DNA of 64,000 nucleotides from Caulochytrium protostelioides (Eukaryota > Chytridiomycota > Caulochytriomycetes > Caulochytriales > Caulochytriaceae). The notes under the pieces are model-generated. The model saw only the letters and a program-made list of their open reading frames with translations. It was not told where the DNA came from and searched no databases. Positions 22,055-32,432 of the stretch are shown one piece after another. A program made the position numbers and the translations under genes. The DNA lies in the NCBI GenBank assembly GCA_003615045.1, contig ML014129.1:62001-126000 (forward strand), written 5' to 3'. Positions within the stretch are counted from its first letter, which is position 1; each line of letters starts with the position of its first letter.

Positions 22055-23434
22055 CTAATGCGGTGCCGCACCGCCGGGTTCCGCGGCCTCTTCGGCTTCC
22101 AACTGCGCTTCTTGCGCCTTAAAGGTCTCTTCTTGGAGTTGTTTCTCTTCAGGGGTCCGCGGGTCGACGGGCAGCGGCGTCGGCTCGGTCTCTGGCTCTG
22201 GTTCGTCTCCCATGTCGTCCTCGTCCTTGGGACCGCGCAGCGACCCGCGCAGCGCATCGTCGCCTTCGGTGGCGACTGCCGCAATATTCTTGACGACCAT
22301 CCGTTGCTCGCGGTCGCGCGTGTCTTCAGGGATACTGAAGAAGGTGCCCGCTTCGACGGCTTCATCTTCGCGCTTGCTCTGGTGCACGCGGACCAGGAGC
22401 GCGCTGTCCTCGACTTTGTCTTTCGTGATGTTGATGTCCTCCATGTCATCATACGAGATGCTCTCGATGAGCATCTGCCGGTTGATTTTCTTTTTCATGT
22501 GGTGGATCCACATCTGCCCGCATAAGAGCAGTAGGCCGAAGGCAACGCCAAAGATGATGTTCGCGATGGCGGCAGCCCGCAGAATCAATACCAGCCCACC
22601 CATGGTCAGTGCGGAGCCGGCCATTATGGCGCCGATGATCACCTGGACTGTGATGCCGATCAGAACGGACATCAGCATATTCCAGAACGTATGGAGCACG
22701 CGCTTCCACGTGAGGAAATCCTCCTCTTCGTCGTAGCTGACGTCGCCGGCCATCCCCGTCATCGCGGCCGACAGCGGGCTCACATCCTCACTTTTCGCAT
22801 TGCTGTTGGATGCGATCACCGGGGTGTGGCCGATGGTCTCGACCGTACGCACATCAGAAATCGGCGTCCCGTGGTCCGCGGCCGCGTGGTCGGCGGGATC
22901 GGCTGTGACCACAGCACGCCTCGTCCGGCGCAGCCGCCGCATGCGCATGCGCATGCGCATCCGCCGCCGCTGCGGCAATTCGAAGCGCAGCGTATCTTCA
23001 ATGTGTTTGCTCATGACGGCGCTGAAGCCGTTCTCCACGTGGCGGTTCGCCTCGTCCTGGGCCGCCTGGCCCCAGTGCAGATGGGCGCCGCGCTGGGCCA
23101 TCGTCTTGAACGACGGCAGAATCGACTCGCGCCACGCATTGCAGAACGCATCGGTCTGCATCCCCGCGTGGACGGCTTCCACGTGGTGCATCGCGTCGTC
23201 GGGGTCGAGACCCTCGAAGAGTGGATCGGTCGCGACCGAGGCGATGCGGACGCGGACGCGGGCGCCGGTGAAGCCCTGCATCAGCTGGCTATTGACCACG
23301 TTGTCAGCCTGCGCTTGATCCGCCTCCGACGGCTGTTGGGGCTGCGGGACGTCGAACTCGGGGAGCGCCACGGCCGCGCCGTGGGCCCACGGCACCAGCA
23401 GCGTCGCCCAGAGGGCCACGGCTGGGACCACCAT
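22055..23434 (-). CDS. Hypothetical secretory-pathway membrane protein
   Basis: 459 residues from ATG 23434. The family is not recognised. The N terminus MVVPAVALWATLLVPWAHGA is a good signal peptide. A lumenal or extracellular region of ~220 residues follows. It contains an Arg/Met stretch encoded by CGCATG repeats, which could be a basic processing or trafficking site. Two closely spaced hydrophobic helices lie at ~248-310 (VLIGITVQVIIGAIMAG and IANIIFGVAFGLLLLCG), then HHMKKKINRQ. The C-terminal ~150 residues are charged and end Glu/Ala-rich. A signal peptide plus a TM hairpin suggests both soluble parts lie on the same side. The function is unknown. Confidence 0.65.
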   Translation of the reverse strand: MVVPAVALWATLLVPWAHGAAVALPEFDVPQPQQPSEADQAQADNVVNSQLMQGFTGARVRVRIASVATDPLFEGLDPDDAMHHVEAVHAGMQTDAFCNAWRESILPSFKTMAQRGAHLHWGQAAQDEANRHVENGFSAVMSKHIEDTLRFELPQRRRMRMRMRMRRLRRTRRAVVTADPADHAAADHGTPISDVRTVETIGHTPVIASNSNAKSEDVSPLSAAMTGMAGDVSYDEEEDFLTWKRVLHTFWNMLMSVLIGITVQVIIGAIMAGSALTMGGLVLILRAAAIANIIFGVAFGLLLLCGQMWIHHMKKKINRQMLIESISYDDMEDINITKDKVEDSALLVRVHQSKREDEAVEAGTFFSIPEDTRDREQRMVVKNIAAVATEGDDALRGSLRGPKDEDDMGDEPEPETEPTPLPVDPRTPEEKQLQEETFKAQEAQLEAEEAAEPGGAAPH

Positions 23435-24829
23435 CGCCACCCAGTCACGAGCCGGTGAACCGTCGGATGGATCGGTGAATTGGCGGGCCGCAGGCAGAAA
23501 TCAAGCGATGGGGTTAGTCGGAGTGGAAACGGCGATGCGGCAGCAAGACTCTTCCAGAGAGGAGCGTGGGTACGGCAGTGCGACGTCTCGAGAGGACGTT
23601 GCTAACAAGCGGAAAGATGCCAAGGCGACCAGGACAAAGATATCGAGGTGACGAGCGTGAAGATGTCGGTATGGAGCACTCTGCCAATAGATATGTAAGA
23701 CGGGAGTGGGCTAAACGGCATGGGATGGGGCGGAAGCCATCAGAGAATGGAAAAGAACGATACGACCCCACGATCCTTCTCGCTTGAAGTCTTCACGCTG
23801 ACACGCACGCTTCGCCCTCAGTGAATGCATGGTCTCGTCCATCTCTGTCATACAGCAGCTAGGCGTGGATGTGAGGCGGGGAGCGGCAACGCGAGTATAA
23901 GCGCAGGTGGTGCGTGGCAGCAGCGCTCTGGGCGGGCGGCCCTTCCGTAGCATGGTTAGGGATGAGCGGAATGCGGAGCAGACCCACGGCAGAGGCCGCG
24001 GGGGCGAAGCAGGGTTGCAAGCATCGGCTCAGCTGCGCGTGGGTTGACCATGCAGAATTGCGGCTACGTTGGACCGGCGGATGCGCGTCCGCATCGTGCT
24101 CCCCGTAGGCGCCGCGACGCAGGGGCTGCGGACCCATCATCGTTCGAGCGAGGATCCCCGGCACCCCCCTCGCGACCGACCTCCGCATGGCAGAAGAGCC
24201 CCATCGCCGTTCTCGGCCTCAGCATGGCCTGCCGTCCAGCACACAAAAATGTCGATTTTGTTTGTTTGCCCAACGGAGCCACGCGCGGCATGCAGAGATT
24301 CAGAAGATCCCCCATGAAGCGGCACGGTCTGACCGAGCACGACACCAGCATGCCAGCAGACCGGCGCCGGTAGCAATGGCCGGCCCGGACGGCGGGAACG
24401 TTTGCTCCGAAGGTCGCCACGGCGACGGCGCTTATCGCCGCCGGCAAGCGCTGATCGGCCGATCGGCCATCCTTGGCCACGCGCCACCTCGTTAGCGGAT
24501 GCATCAAGGGGATCGACCGGCCGGCAGCGCAGGCAAGTAGCGGAGCCAGGGACCGACCGGCTCGCCGGTGGGCTGCGGAGACGCGACCCTTGTCTGGCTG
24601 ACCCCACACCGTCATGGCTTAGCTGCAGCCGGAGGGAACCCTCGGGGCGCCCGCAGGAAGCCGGTCAGCCGCGTTCACCGCCAACGCCGACGCCAACGCC
24701 GGCAGGCACGTGCCTGGGTGGATCGACACGGCGATCGCGGCGGCCCGCGACACAGGACACCGCGTGAGCACGCCGACATGAAGCGGGCGTTCCTTTCCCA
24801 TGATGTCTTGATATCTGCAGTCGGCAGGA
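23435..24829. other. Intergenic region between divergent genes
   Basis: About 1.4 kb between the membrane-protein gene (minus) and the zinc transporter (plus). The frames here match no family and are probably chance. Both promoters should lie here. Confidence 0.4.
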
Positions 24830-27100
24830 ATGCAGAAAGACAGGTATGCGGAGATGCGGGGATGTACGTCTGCGGAATGCCGCGACAGCGGATCGAACGA
24901 CAGCAGAAACCGCGCGCTGGGCCTTGCCATCGACACGAACCGCGTCTTACCTCGCCCGACGGGTGGCTCCACGTGCGCCTCGATTCCTCCTCTGGCTCTC
25001 GACAGCTCCGCGTATCGCCTTGCGCGTGGTGCCGCTGCGGCCGTTCTGCTCGCGACGCGTTTGCGTTCGCGCCGTGACCTCTCATACTGCGCCACGTGGC
25101 CGCGGCCGCCGGAGTGGATGAGTCTGACGCCACGAGACGACCCGGGCGGCGTCGTAGGACATGCGGCTGTGAGCCGCCGTCGCAGCAGCGCGAGTGCGGC
25201 ACCCCGCAGTCCGGTGAAGCCCGCCGGCCACGCGGCGTCCGCGTCCGCAGCGTCCTCGGCGCCGCTGCCGCTCCCGGCCATGCCCAACAAGGTCGACCCG
25301 ACCCATGCCGTCTCAGGCATCGCGGCCGCAGCGGCCGCGGCCGCCAACGCCGCCATCACCTCGCCCGCCTCCTCGCTGATGTCGGGATCGCCACACGTCC
25401 AAAGCACGACCCCCATGTCGGGGCATGATCACGGCCATGATCATGATCACGACCATGACTACGGGAATCACCGCGACCATGACCACGGCCGTCGTCACGA
25501 GCATCACGACCACGACCACCAGCTTCACCAGCACCACCCGCACGAAGGATACCATGCTCACCCAAGCACGTCACAGACCGGCAGCCGCTCTTTCCTTGCG
25601 TCAGGCGGCGCGACCGTCGCCACGCCGCGGCATACGCAGCTCGCACGCGACAGCGCTTGGGCCGACGTGGGTTCCGGCGGCCTCGGCAGCGCCCAGGCGT
25701 TCCGCTCCGCCCAGCTCGCCTCCGACGTCGGATCGCCCTTGCTCGGGCAGCAGACACCCTTCCTCGCGCCGGATCTCGGCTACGGCGCCTATCCGTCCTC
25801 GTCGACGTTCCATCACGGAGGCCCGAGTATGGGTGGCAGCGCCGGCATGAGCATGGGCGCGCCGTCACCCGGCGTTAGCTTGGCCGTGCCGGACTACCGC
25901 TCCAGCCTGCCCTACCATGCCGGCAGCGGTGTTACGACGACCGTCGCATCGAGCCATAGCCATAGCCATAGCCATGGTCATAGCCATAGTCATAGCCATG
26001 GCGGGTCATGGTCACATGCGCACGCGCGGTCGTTATGGAGCGCCATGGAACTCCGACGCTTGTTTTCGCGGTATCTCGATGCGTTCCTGATGAACCCCGA
26101 AACGCGGAACGTCACGTATTTTCTGGCGCTCAACATCTCGTTCACATTCGTGGAAGCGCTGTACGGGTACTGGACGGGCTCGCTCGGGCTGACGTCGGAC
26201 GCTGTGCATATGCTGTTTGACTCGACGGCCCTCATTGGGAGCCTGGTCGCGAGCGTGATCGCGCGGTGGCCGGCGACCGATGCGTATACCTACGGCTACG
26301 GCCGTGTCGAGGTCCTGGCGGGCTTTGTCAATGCCTTGATTCTTGTGCTCGCGAGCGCGCAGCTACTCTGGGAGTCTGTGCTGCGTCTCAGCGCGCCCGA
26401 GCCCATCGGCACCGATAACCTGCTGCTGGTCGCGGTTCTCGGGCTCGTGGTCAACATTGTCGGCATCTTTGCCTTTGACCACGGAGGCGCCCATGGCCAT
26501 GCCCACTGCCATGGCGAAGAAGATGGCCATGGCCACGGGCATAGTCACAGTCATGGCCATGATCATGATCATAAGGGTCATCATCACCATAGCCACGGCC
26601 ATAGCCACGGGCCCAGCCATGGACATGCCCACTTTGAAGGCCATACGGCGAACCCGCTGCTGGAAGGCATGTTCCTGCATATTCTCGCGGACACGCTCGG
26701 CTCGGTGGGCGTGATTATCTCGTCACTGCTCGTGCTGTGGTTCGAGTGGCACTGGGCCGACCCGCTGTGCTCGCTCTTCATTTCGGCTCTCACGATCGTG
26801 AGTGTGTGGCCGCTACTGCGCCAGAGCGCGCTGACCCTGCTCCAGCGCGTCCCGTTGAAGGTGCAGCAGCAGCTGCCCGCGGCGCTGAGTCAGGTCCTGC
26901 ATGTGCCCGGTGTCGTGCGGTATACAGAGCCGCGCGTGTGGTCCCTGGACAGCCGCCAGGTCGTCGGCACGGTCCACGTGCAGGTCCGCCACGGCACCGA
27001 GGTCTCGCGCACCCAGCGGCTCGTCGCTTCGTTCCTCCGCGGCGCTGGGGTCCAGGACATCACTGTCCAGATCGACGAGCTCGCCCCGGAAGCCATGTAA
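24830..27100 (+). CDS. CDF-family zinc transporter (ZnT5/ZnT7/Msc2 type) with two His-rich regions
   Basis: Up to 756 residues from ATG 24830. Later in-frame ATGs at 25118 and 25279 are also possible starts, because the first ~150 residues are low complexity. Six TM helices follow residue ~420: NVTYFLALNISFTFVEALYG, then AVHMLFDSTALIGSLVAS, three more, and PLCSLFISALTIVSVWPLL. The HxxxD metal pairs of zinc CDFs are present in TM2 (H460/D464) and TM5 (HILAD, about H617/D621). The TM4-TM5 loop is a dense His/Asp/Gly run, and a second His-rich stretch lies near residues 200-245 with a Ser-His run near 370-390. The C-terminal cytoplasmic domain (VVGTVHVQVRHG) is the CDF regulatory fold. Relatives load zinc into the ER/Golgi lumen by H+ exchange. 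ER/Golgi location is inferred. Confidence 0.9.
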   Translation: MQKDRYAEMRGCTSAECRDSGSNDSRNRALGLAIDTNRVLPRPTGGSTCASIPPLALDSSAYRLARGAAAAVLLATRLRSRRDLSYCATWPRPPEWMSLTPRDDPGGVVGHAAVSRRRSSASAAPRSPVKPAGHAASASAASSAPLPLPAMPNKVDPTHAVSGIAAAAAAAANAAITSPASSLMSGSPHVQSTTPMSGHDHGHDHDHDHDYGNHRDHDHGRRHEHHDHDHQLHQHHPHEGYHAHPSTSQTGSRSFLASGGATVATPRHTQLARDSAWADVGSGGLGSAQAFRSAQLASDVGSPLLGQQTPFLAPDLGYGAYPSSSTFHHGGPSMGGSAGMSMGAPSPGVSLAVPDYRSSLPYHAGSGVTTTVASSHSHSHSHGHSHSHSHGGSWSHAHARSLWSAMELRRLFSRYLDAFLMNPETRNVTYFLALNISFTFVEALYGYWTGSLGLTSDAVHMLFDSTALIGSLVASVIARWPATDAYTYGYGRVEVLAGFVNALILVLASAQLLWESVLRLSAPEPIGTDNLLLVAVLGLVVNIVGIFAFDHGGAHGHAHCHGEEDGHGHGHSHSHGHDHDHKGHHHHSHGHSHGPSHGHAHFEGHTANPLLEGMFLHILADTLGSVGVIISSLLVLWFEWHWADPLCSLFISALTIVSVWPLLRQSALTLLQRVPLKVQQQLPAALSQVLHVPGVVRYTEPRVWSLDSRQVVGTVHVQVRHGTEVSRTQRLVASFLRGAGVQDITVQIDELAPEAM

Positions 27101-28467
27101 GGAGGCGAGACACCCTATATGGTGCGAACGGCGACGCATGTCACATGATGTCGCTTTCTCCCTCGTGCGTGTTGTTCTGCACCTTCTAATTAGTTTTTAT
27201 ACTTCTCTACGTCGAATCCCGCCGATTGAGTCGGTGCATGCGGCTCCTCGTAGCGTTCAAAGCTCATACGGCGATATCTCAGATGTCGGGGGAGGGAGAT
27301 TAACATTTGGCACGTGCACGTGCCAGCGAAGCGGCTGTATGGCAACACCCACCATTTTTATGCTTCTGTGATGAAATCTCGGCTAGGGCTCCGCCTTCGA
27401 CGACGCGGTAGCAAGCCAAACATCACGGCCGCGCTGGCTTCAGATCCCGGCGTTGGCGCGCGTGTGCGCCAGTGTGCATCGGCGCACCGGGGACCGGCAA
27501 GCGACCGTCTGGATCGACCGTCGCCATCATCGCCATCGTCGTCGTCGTCGTCTTCGGGGTCTGCGTCATTTTTTCTGCGATAAGCCGCTCGCCACGCGCG
27601 ATGATGGGCGCCAAGCCCTTTGACCCTTCGTAGGGTGCCTCCCGCGGCCGGCCATTCGCCGGATCGGGGGGATGAGAGCCGCCAGATCGGGGGCACTGAC
27701 CGACGATGCGATGCGATACGATGCGATACGATACGATACGATACGATACGATGCGATGCGATGCGATGCGATGCGATGCGATGCGATGCGATGCGATGCG
27801 ATGCGATGCGATGCGATGCGATGCGATGCGATGCGATGCGATGCGATGCGATGCGATGCGATGCGATGCGATGCGATGCGATGCGATGCGAAGCCATGTC
27901 ATGCCATGCCATCGCCATGCAGCAGCACCCCTCATTGGCAATTGGATGCCGCAGCCGCAGTCGCAGTCGCAGCAGCCGCAGCAGCGCGGATCGGGGCCCT
28001 GGCGCCGCCAACACAGCCGCTCGGACACCCGTGAACCGCGGCCCGCCAGGCGACCATGCGCGATGCCGACGCTCGTTTTTCATCAGAAACATGCGTGCGC
28101 GACGGAATCGGCCCGTGCTGGCGACGAGCATGGCGGCAGCTTGACGGTATGAGCCGGGGGCCCCCGAATGTTTTATCGCAAGATCGCATCGCTTGTACTT
28201 GCCCAACTGCCGCAAGAATGCGATAATCTCTTCATGAATGGACCCGTGGATCATGTCGCACAGGTCAGGCTGTCCAGCCGTACGCGTGGCTTTTGCATCG
28301 CCAGTCGACGACACCATCGTTGATGCCGCATTTCCAGCGACCCTCCGATCTCACTCCTGTCCGATCTCCCATCCCATCCTTCGCCGTCGAGACCGCGCCC
28401 ACGCGTCTCCTAATCGCCGCTTTCGCCGGGAACCAGGCGACGCGCGGCGATAGATAGCCGACCGTCG
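27101..28467. other. Intergenic region containing the GATGC satellite
   Basis: 3' flank of the zinc transporter and promoter of adenylosuccinate synthase. The apparent long frames across 27.6-28.0 kb exist because a pentanucleotide repeat has no stop in several frames. No gene is supported. Confidence 0.6.
27704..27890. repeat. (GATGC)n pentanucleotide satellite with GATAC variants
   Basis: About 37 tandem 5-bp units. Roughly the first third mixes GATGC and GATAC (27704-27755), and the rest is uniform GATGC. Smaller runs of the same motif occur at 12860-12887 and 55776-55812. The uniform block suggests recent expansion by slippage. Confidence 0.95.
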
Positions 28468-30050
28468 ATGCTGCAGGGCGCGACGCCGACGCCGCCGGCG
28501 ATGAGTGTCACGAGCCATTCGACGCCGGCGATGGGCGCCACGAGTATCACAACGCCGCTGGCGCCCCGGATCGAAGGCAAGCTGGCGCCCGTGTGCCGCA
28601 ACGTGACCGTCGTGCTCGGCGCGCAATGGGGCGACGAGGGCAAGGGCAAGCTCGTCCATATCCTTGGCCAGCAGGCCGATCTCTGCTGTCGCTGCCAAGT
28701 AAGTTGTTGCCGAACAAAAGATGATTCTTACCCGTGACCATCGCGTCACGCCGTTCATGCAGCCTCACGCCGCATCGACGTTTTTATTTTTTTATTTTGT
28801 CATGGTGACGGTTTCGCATCGCTGGTATGTGTGTTTGTGTGTTGACGACTTAGGGCGGAAACAATGCGGGCCACACGATCGTCGACAAGGGTATCAAGTA
28901 TGATTTCCACCTGCTGCCCAGCGGCGTGATCTACCCGCGGTGCACGGGGGTGATCGGCAACGGCGTGGTCATCCATCTGCCCAGCTTCTTCGCGGAGATC
29001 GATAAGCTCCAGGCGCAGGGCATTGATGTCAGCGAGCGCATGCGCGTCTCGGACCGCGCGCACCTCGTCTTCGACTTCCACCAAACGGTGGACGGGCTCA
29101 AGGAAGCCGAGCTCGGCAATGCGCAGGTCGGTACGACCCGCAAGGGCATTGGCCCGGCGTACGCGAACAAGGCCTCCCGCTCGGGGCTGCGCGTGCACCA
29201 TCTCTTTCAGCGCAACGACTTCCGGCAGCGCCTCGTGCGCGCCGTCGCGAGCCGCCAGAAGCGGTATGGCCCCTTCGAGTACGACGTGGAGGCCGAGATC
29301 GCGCGCTACGAGGCGTATGCGGAGCGCCTGCGCCCGATGGTCACGGACGTCGTGCCACTGATCAGCGACGCGGTCCGCGACCCGGCGCAGCAGATCTTGG
29401 TGGAGGGCGCGAACGCGCTGCTGCTGGACATCGACTACGGCACGTACCCCTTCGTGACGAGCAGCAACACGACCGTCGGCGGCGTCTTCACGGGCCTCGG
29501 CGTCCCGCCCTCCGCGCTGAAGCGGTCGATCGGGGTCGTCAAAGCCTACACGACGCGCGTTGGGAGTGGTCCGTTCCCCACTGAGCTCGTCGATGCCGTG
29601 GGCGAGCATCTCACGGATGTCGGCCATGAGTACGGGACAACGACGGGACGCAAGCGCCGCTGCGGCTGGCTCGACGGCGTCGCGCTCCGCTTCTCGCACC
29701 GCATCAACGACTATACCTCGATCAACCTGACCAAGCTGGACGTGCTCTCGGGGCTGCCGACGCTGCAGATCGCCGTCGGGTACTGCGTCGACGGGCAGTA
29801 CCTGACGAGCTTCCCGGCCGACCTGAGCGTGCTGGCGCGCGTCGAGGTCGAGTACAAGCGGATGCCCGGGTGGACTGAAGACCTGAGCCAGTGCACGACG
29901 TACGACGCGCTCCCGCAGGCGGCGAAGGACTACGTCCAATTCATCCAGACGTGGATCGGCGTGCCCATCGAGTGGATCGGCGTGGGCGCCGGCAGCGACG
30001 CCATGATCCACCTGCCCCTCACCGTGGAAACCCCGACGGAACACGCGTGA
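28468..30050 (+). CDS. ADE12: Adenylosuccinate synthase, 2 exons
   Basis: Exons 28468-28698 and 28854-30050 (155-nt GTAAGT..TAG intron, phase 0) give 475 residues. The enzyme joins IMP and aspartate using GTP to make adenylosuccinate, the first AMP-specific step of purine synthesis. The GTP/IMP-site loop [11 protein letters not shown] is at ~51-61. The intron falls in the invariant [12 protein letters not shown] motif. Later motifs include [69 protein letters not shown] and the end [14 protein letters not shown]. The N-terminal ~40 residues are an extra Ser/Thr/Pro-rich extension. Starts at Met12 or Met22 are also possible. The catalytic Asp (WGDEG) and downstream His (GHT) are present, so activity is expected. 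Confidence 0.96.
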
Positions 30051-30186
30051 TATGTTCTATTAATCAGACTCATCCCTCTGACCACCCCACCGGGTGGCAG
30101 CACCCGTATACCCCGAAATGCATGGCCAAGACGGCATCGGACGTGCCCTGGCCACCGTCGCGGCCAGGGCCGCGGTCAGGCGCGCG

Positions 30187-30840
30187 TCAGTCCGATTTGG
30201 CCGTGAGCGCGTGCAGCATGCCGTTCATATAAGCCGCGAGGGTCGAGGCGACAAAGAGACCGTCGGCATGGAAGAGCTCGCCGACGGGGATGACAACGCG
30301 GACGGAGACGGGCGTGGCGTCACGCGGGCCGCGGACGGGCGCGCCGAGGAACGTGACGCCGGCGCAGGTCGTCAGCTGAATCGCGATTTCGCTGCCATAC
30401 CGCTGGTGCTCGAGCCGGGCGACCATGTGCGGCCGGCGAGGGTCCGTCGGCGTCGCCAGCGGCGGCGCAGGCAGGGCGTCGGCGTCGCGGGCCTCCGTGG
30501 ACGCCGGCTGCGGCTCGGCGAGGCGGTGGCCCAGGAAGATCACATCCGAGGGCGCGAGCATGGCGAGGAGGGTGTTGACGCCCTGGCAGACAAAATAGCC
30601 GACGACACCGACAAAGAGGACCGTCTGTGAGGTATGGAAGTCGATGAGGTTGCTGTAGATGCTGCTGTATGCGGCAAAGACTACGCTCAGCCAGTTGAGC
30701 AGCATGCGCACGTCCGTGTAGCAGGTGTCCTGCTCGTATCCGGCATCGGTCACGAGGTAGTTCGCGACCGCGTCATCGATCAGCCGCTTCGCATCCACGG
30801 TGTTATACGGGTCCACGGTCTGCGGATGCGTTTCTGTCAT
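30187..30840 (-). CDS. SPC2: Signal peptidase complex subunit 2 (SPC25)
   Basis: 217 residues, ATG at 30840. It matches the SPCS2/Spc2 family. A short cytosolic N terminus (DAKRLIDDAVANYLVTDAGY) is followed by two close TM helices at ~45-65 (LLNWLSVVFAAYSSIYSNL) and ~73-95 (VLFVGVVGYFVCQGVNTLLAM). A cytosolic C-terminal domain comes next, with VIFLGHRLAE corresponding to IFLVAHRKD of animal SPCS2. The protein is a non-catalytic subunit of the ER signal peptidase and links it to the Sec61 translocon. The insert at ~105-140 is Ala/Pro-rich. It lies convergent with adenylosuccinate synthase, with about 140 bp between the stops. Confidence 0.85.
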   Translation of the reverse strand: MTETHPQTVDPYNTVDAKRLIDDAVANYLVTDAGYEQDTCYTDVRMLLNWLSVVFAAYSSIYSNLIDFHTSQTVLFVGVVGYFVCQGVNTLLAMLAPSDVIFLGHRLAEPQPASTEARDADALPAPPLATPTDPRRPHMVARLEHQRYGSEIAIQLTTCAGVTFLGAPVRGPRDATPVSVRVVIPVGELFHADGLFVASTLAAYMNGMLHALTAKSD

Positions 30841-31837
30841 TGAAAAGCAAGAGCGAAAAAACCGCGCTGTGAGCGATGCTTCCTAACGACCGAAAGCGCA
30901 TGCGGCATCGAAGATCGCCGAAAAGTCGTTCGCCGACCCGATCTTACTGTATTCTTCCAGAAATTCGGAGTGTCCGGACACCGGCATCGGCGCCAACGAC
31001 GCGCCCACGTCTGTTGTGACGCCCGTCATGGCGCACTCGCCTGCGGCGCGTGGAAGCGGTTGACGATTCCCGAAACGACGGCGACCAACGGCGCTGACAG
31101 CCGTTCAGTGATCGGAGCGACAGCCGGAGCAGTGGCCGGAGCAGCAACCGTCGGAGCAGGACCCCGCGTCGGCGCTGGCGAGCAGGCACTTCACTCCGGA
31201 GAAGACGTCCACGCGGGTATGCGCGGGACTGTCGGGGTTTCCACTGCTTCCGCTGCGTCTGCTGCTTCTGCTGCCTCCGCTACTAGGCGAGCGATAGTCG
31301 AAATGGGGCGGGCCGGATCGTGGTGATGATGGTGGGGGTGGTCGCCGACGACTCCGTCATGGCATCGCGCGCCGGTGGCCGTGACATCGACTCGATGGCG
31401 GCGATCAAGCCTACGAACGCTGTATCGCCCGCTCCATACCGCATACGCGCTCTCGCGATGGTCCTTCTGACGAGGAAAACGCGCATACCTCCTCCGGTCT
31501 TGTCTCTCGCCTCCGTGCCGCCGACACCCAGGTGAGACCCAGCGGCGAGAGCGCCCGTGAACGCCCATGGGGCATGGCGGGCGGGCGGGCGGTCAGCGCC
31601 GCTCACACCACATCTCCCTTCCGTCGCCCAACCTCCGCGGTCTGGCCAAGCCCCATCTCGTCGAGGCAGGAGGCGCAGCACGTCGCGGGCCGCGTGCCCG
31701 GCGTCACGTACGATCGGCGTTGCTCCCGGCGGCGCCTCCGCCGCACGAAGGATTCCCGTCGGACTCGGACTTACAGAACAGCAGTCCCATTCAGATACAC
31801 GGGTGATTGTGGTTATCCAGTCACGACCGTCGCGCGC
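30841..31837. other. Intergenic region upstream of SPC2
   Basis: Promoter of SPC2 (minus strand) and 3' flank of SNF5. A minus-strand frame from 31467 to 31283 is open for about 60 codons, but I recognise nothing in it. Confidence 0.4.
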
Positions 31838-32401
31838 TTACTCGCCGTGTGACGGCGATGGTGCCAGTGGCAGCGACGGCGCCGTGGACGCCGAGGGCGC
31901 GGGCACCGGCGCGGGCACCGGCGCGGGCGTCGCCGCAGCGCTCGAGGGCGTCGCGGCCGATCCCGGGCGGAGCCGCGCCTGCACGTTCGCATAGTGCTGC
32001 CGATTCTTCAGATGGACCTCAAAGTTACCGAGCGTCTCGTCGGGCCCGAGGCGGTAGACCTTGCCCGGGCAGTCGTGGCAACGGAGTCGCGGTTCGCCGG
32101 TGGGGTCGAGCGGGTGCGGCACGATGGAGAACAGGTCGCGCGGGCGGCGGGCGCTAAGGGCCGCGTGCGCGCGCAGCAGCCACGGCGGGCAGTGCAGCGG
32201 GACGCTGGTGGCCGTCGGCGCCGAGGATGACCGCGCCGACGGCGCGCCGAGCGGCGTCCATGCCGCCGCCGGCGAGAGCGCGGCCGCCGCAGCGCCGTGG
32301 AATGATCCGGACGGGAGGAGCCGGTTCGGGGCGCCGGGGGCGGCCGACCGTGACGTGAAAGGCGCCGCGGCTCCGCGCTCACGCTCACGCTTAACGGCGG
32401 A

Positions 32402-32432
<31 letters not shown>

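Noticed and set aside
27704-27890. CRISPR-like array or telomere
   Set aside because: There are no spacers, the unit is only 5 bp, and it is not a telomere motif. It is a simple satellite.
27358-28317. Apparent repeat proteins (HRIAS or MRCDA repeats) across the satellite
   Set aside because: A 5-bp repeat without stops in several frames creates these. The flanking sequence shows no coding character.
28800-30044. 414-codon minus-strand frame opposite adenylosuccinate synthase
   Set aside because: It is a shadow of the conserved purine enzyme, produced by GC-rich third codon positions.
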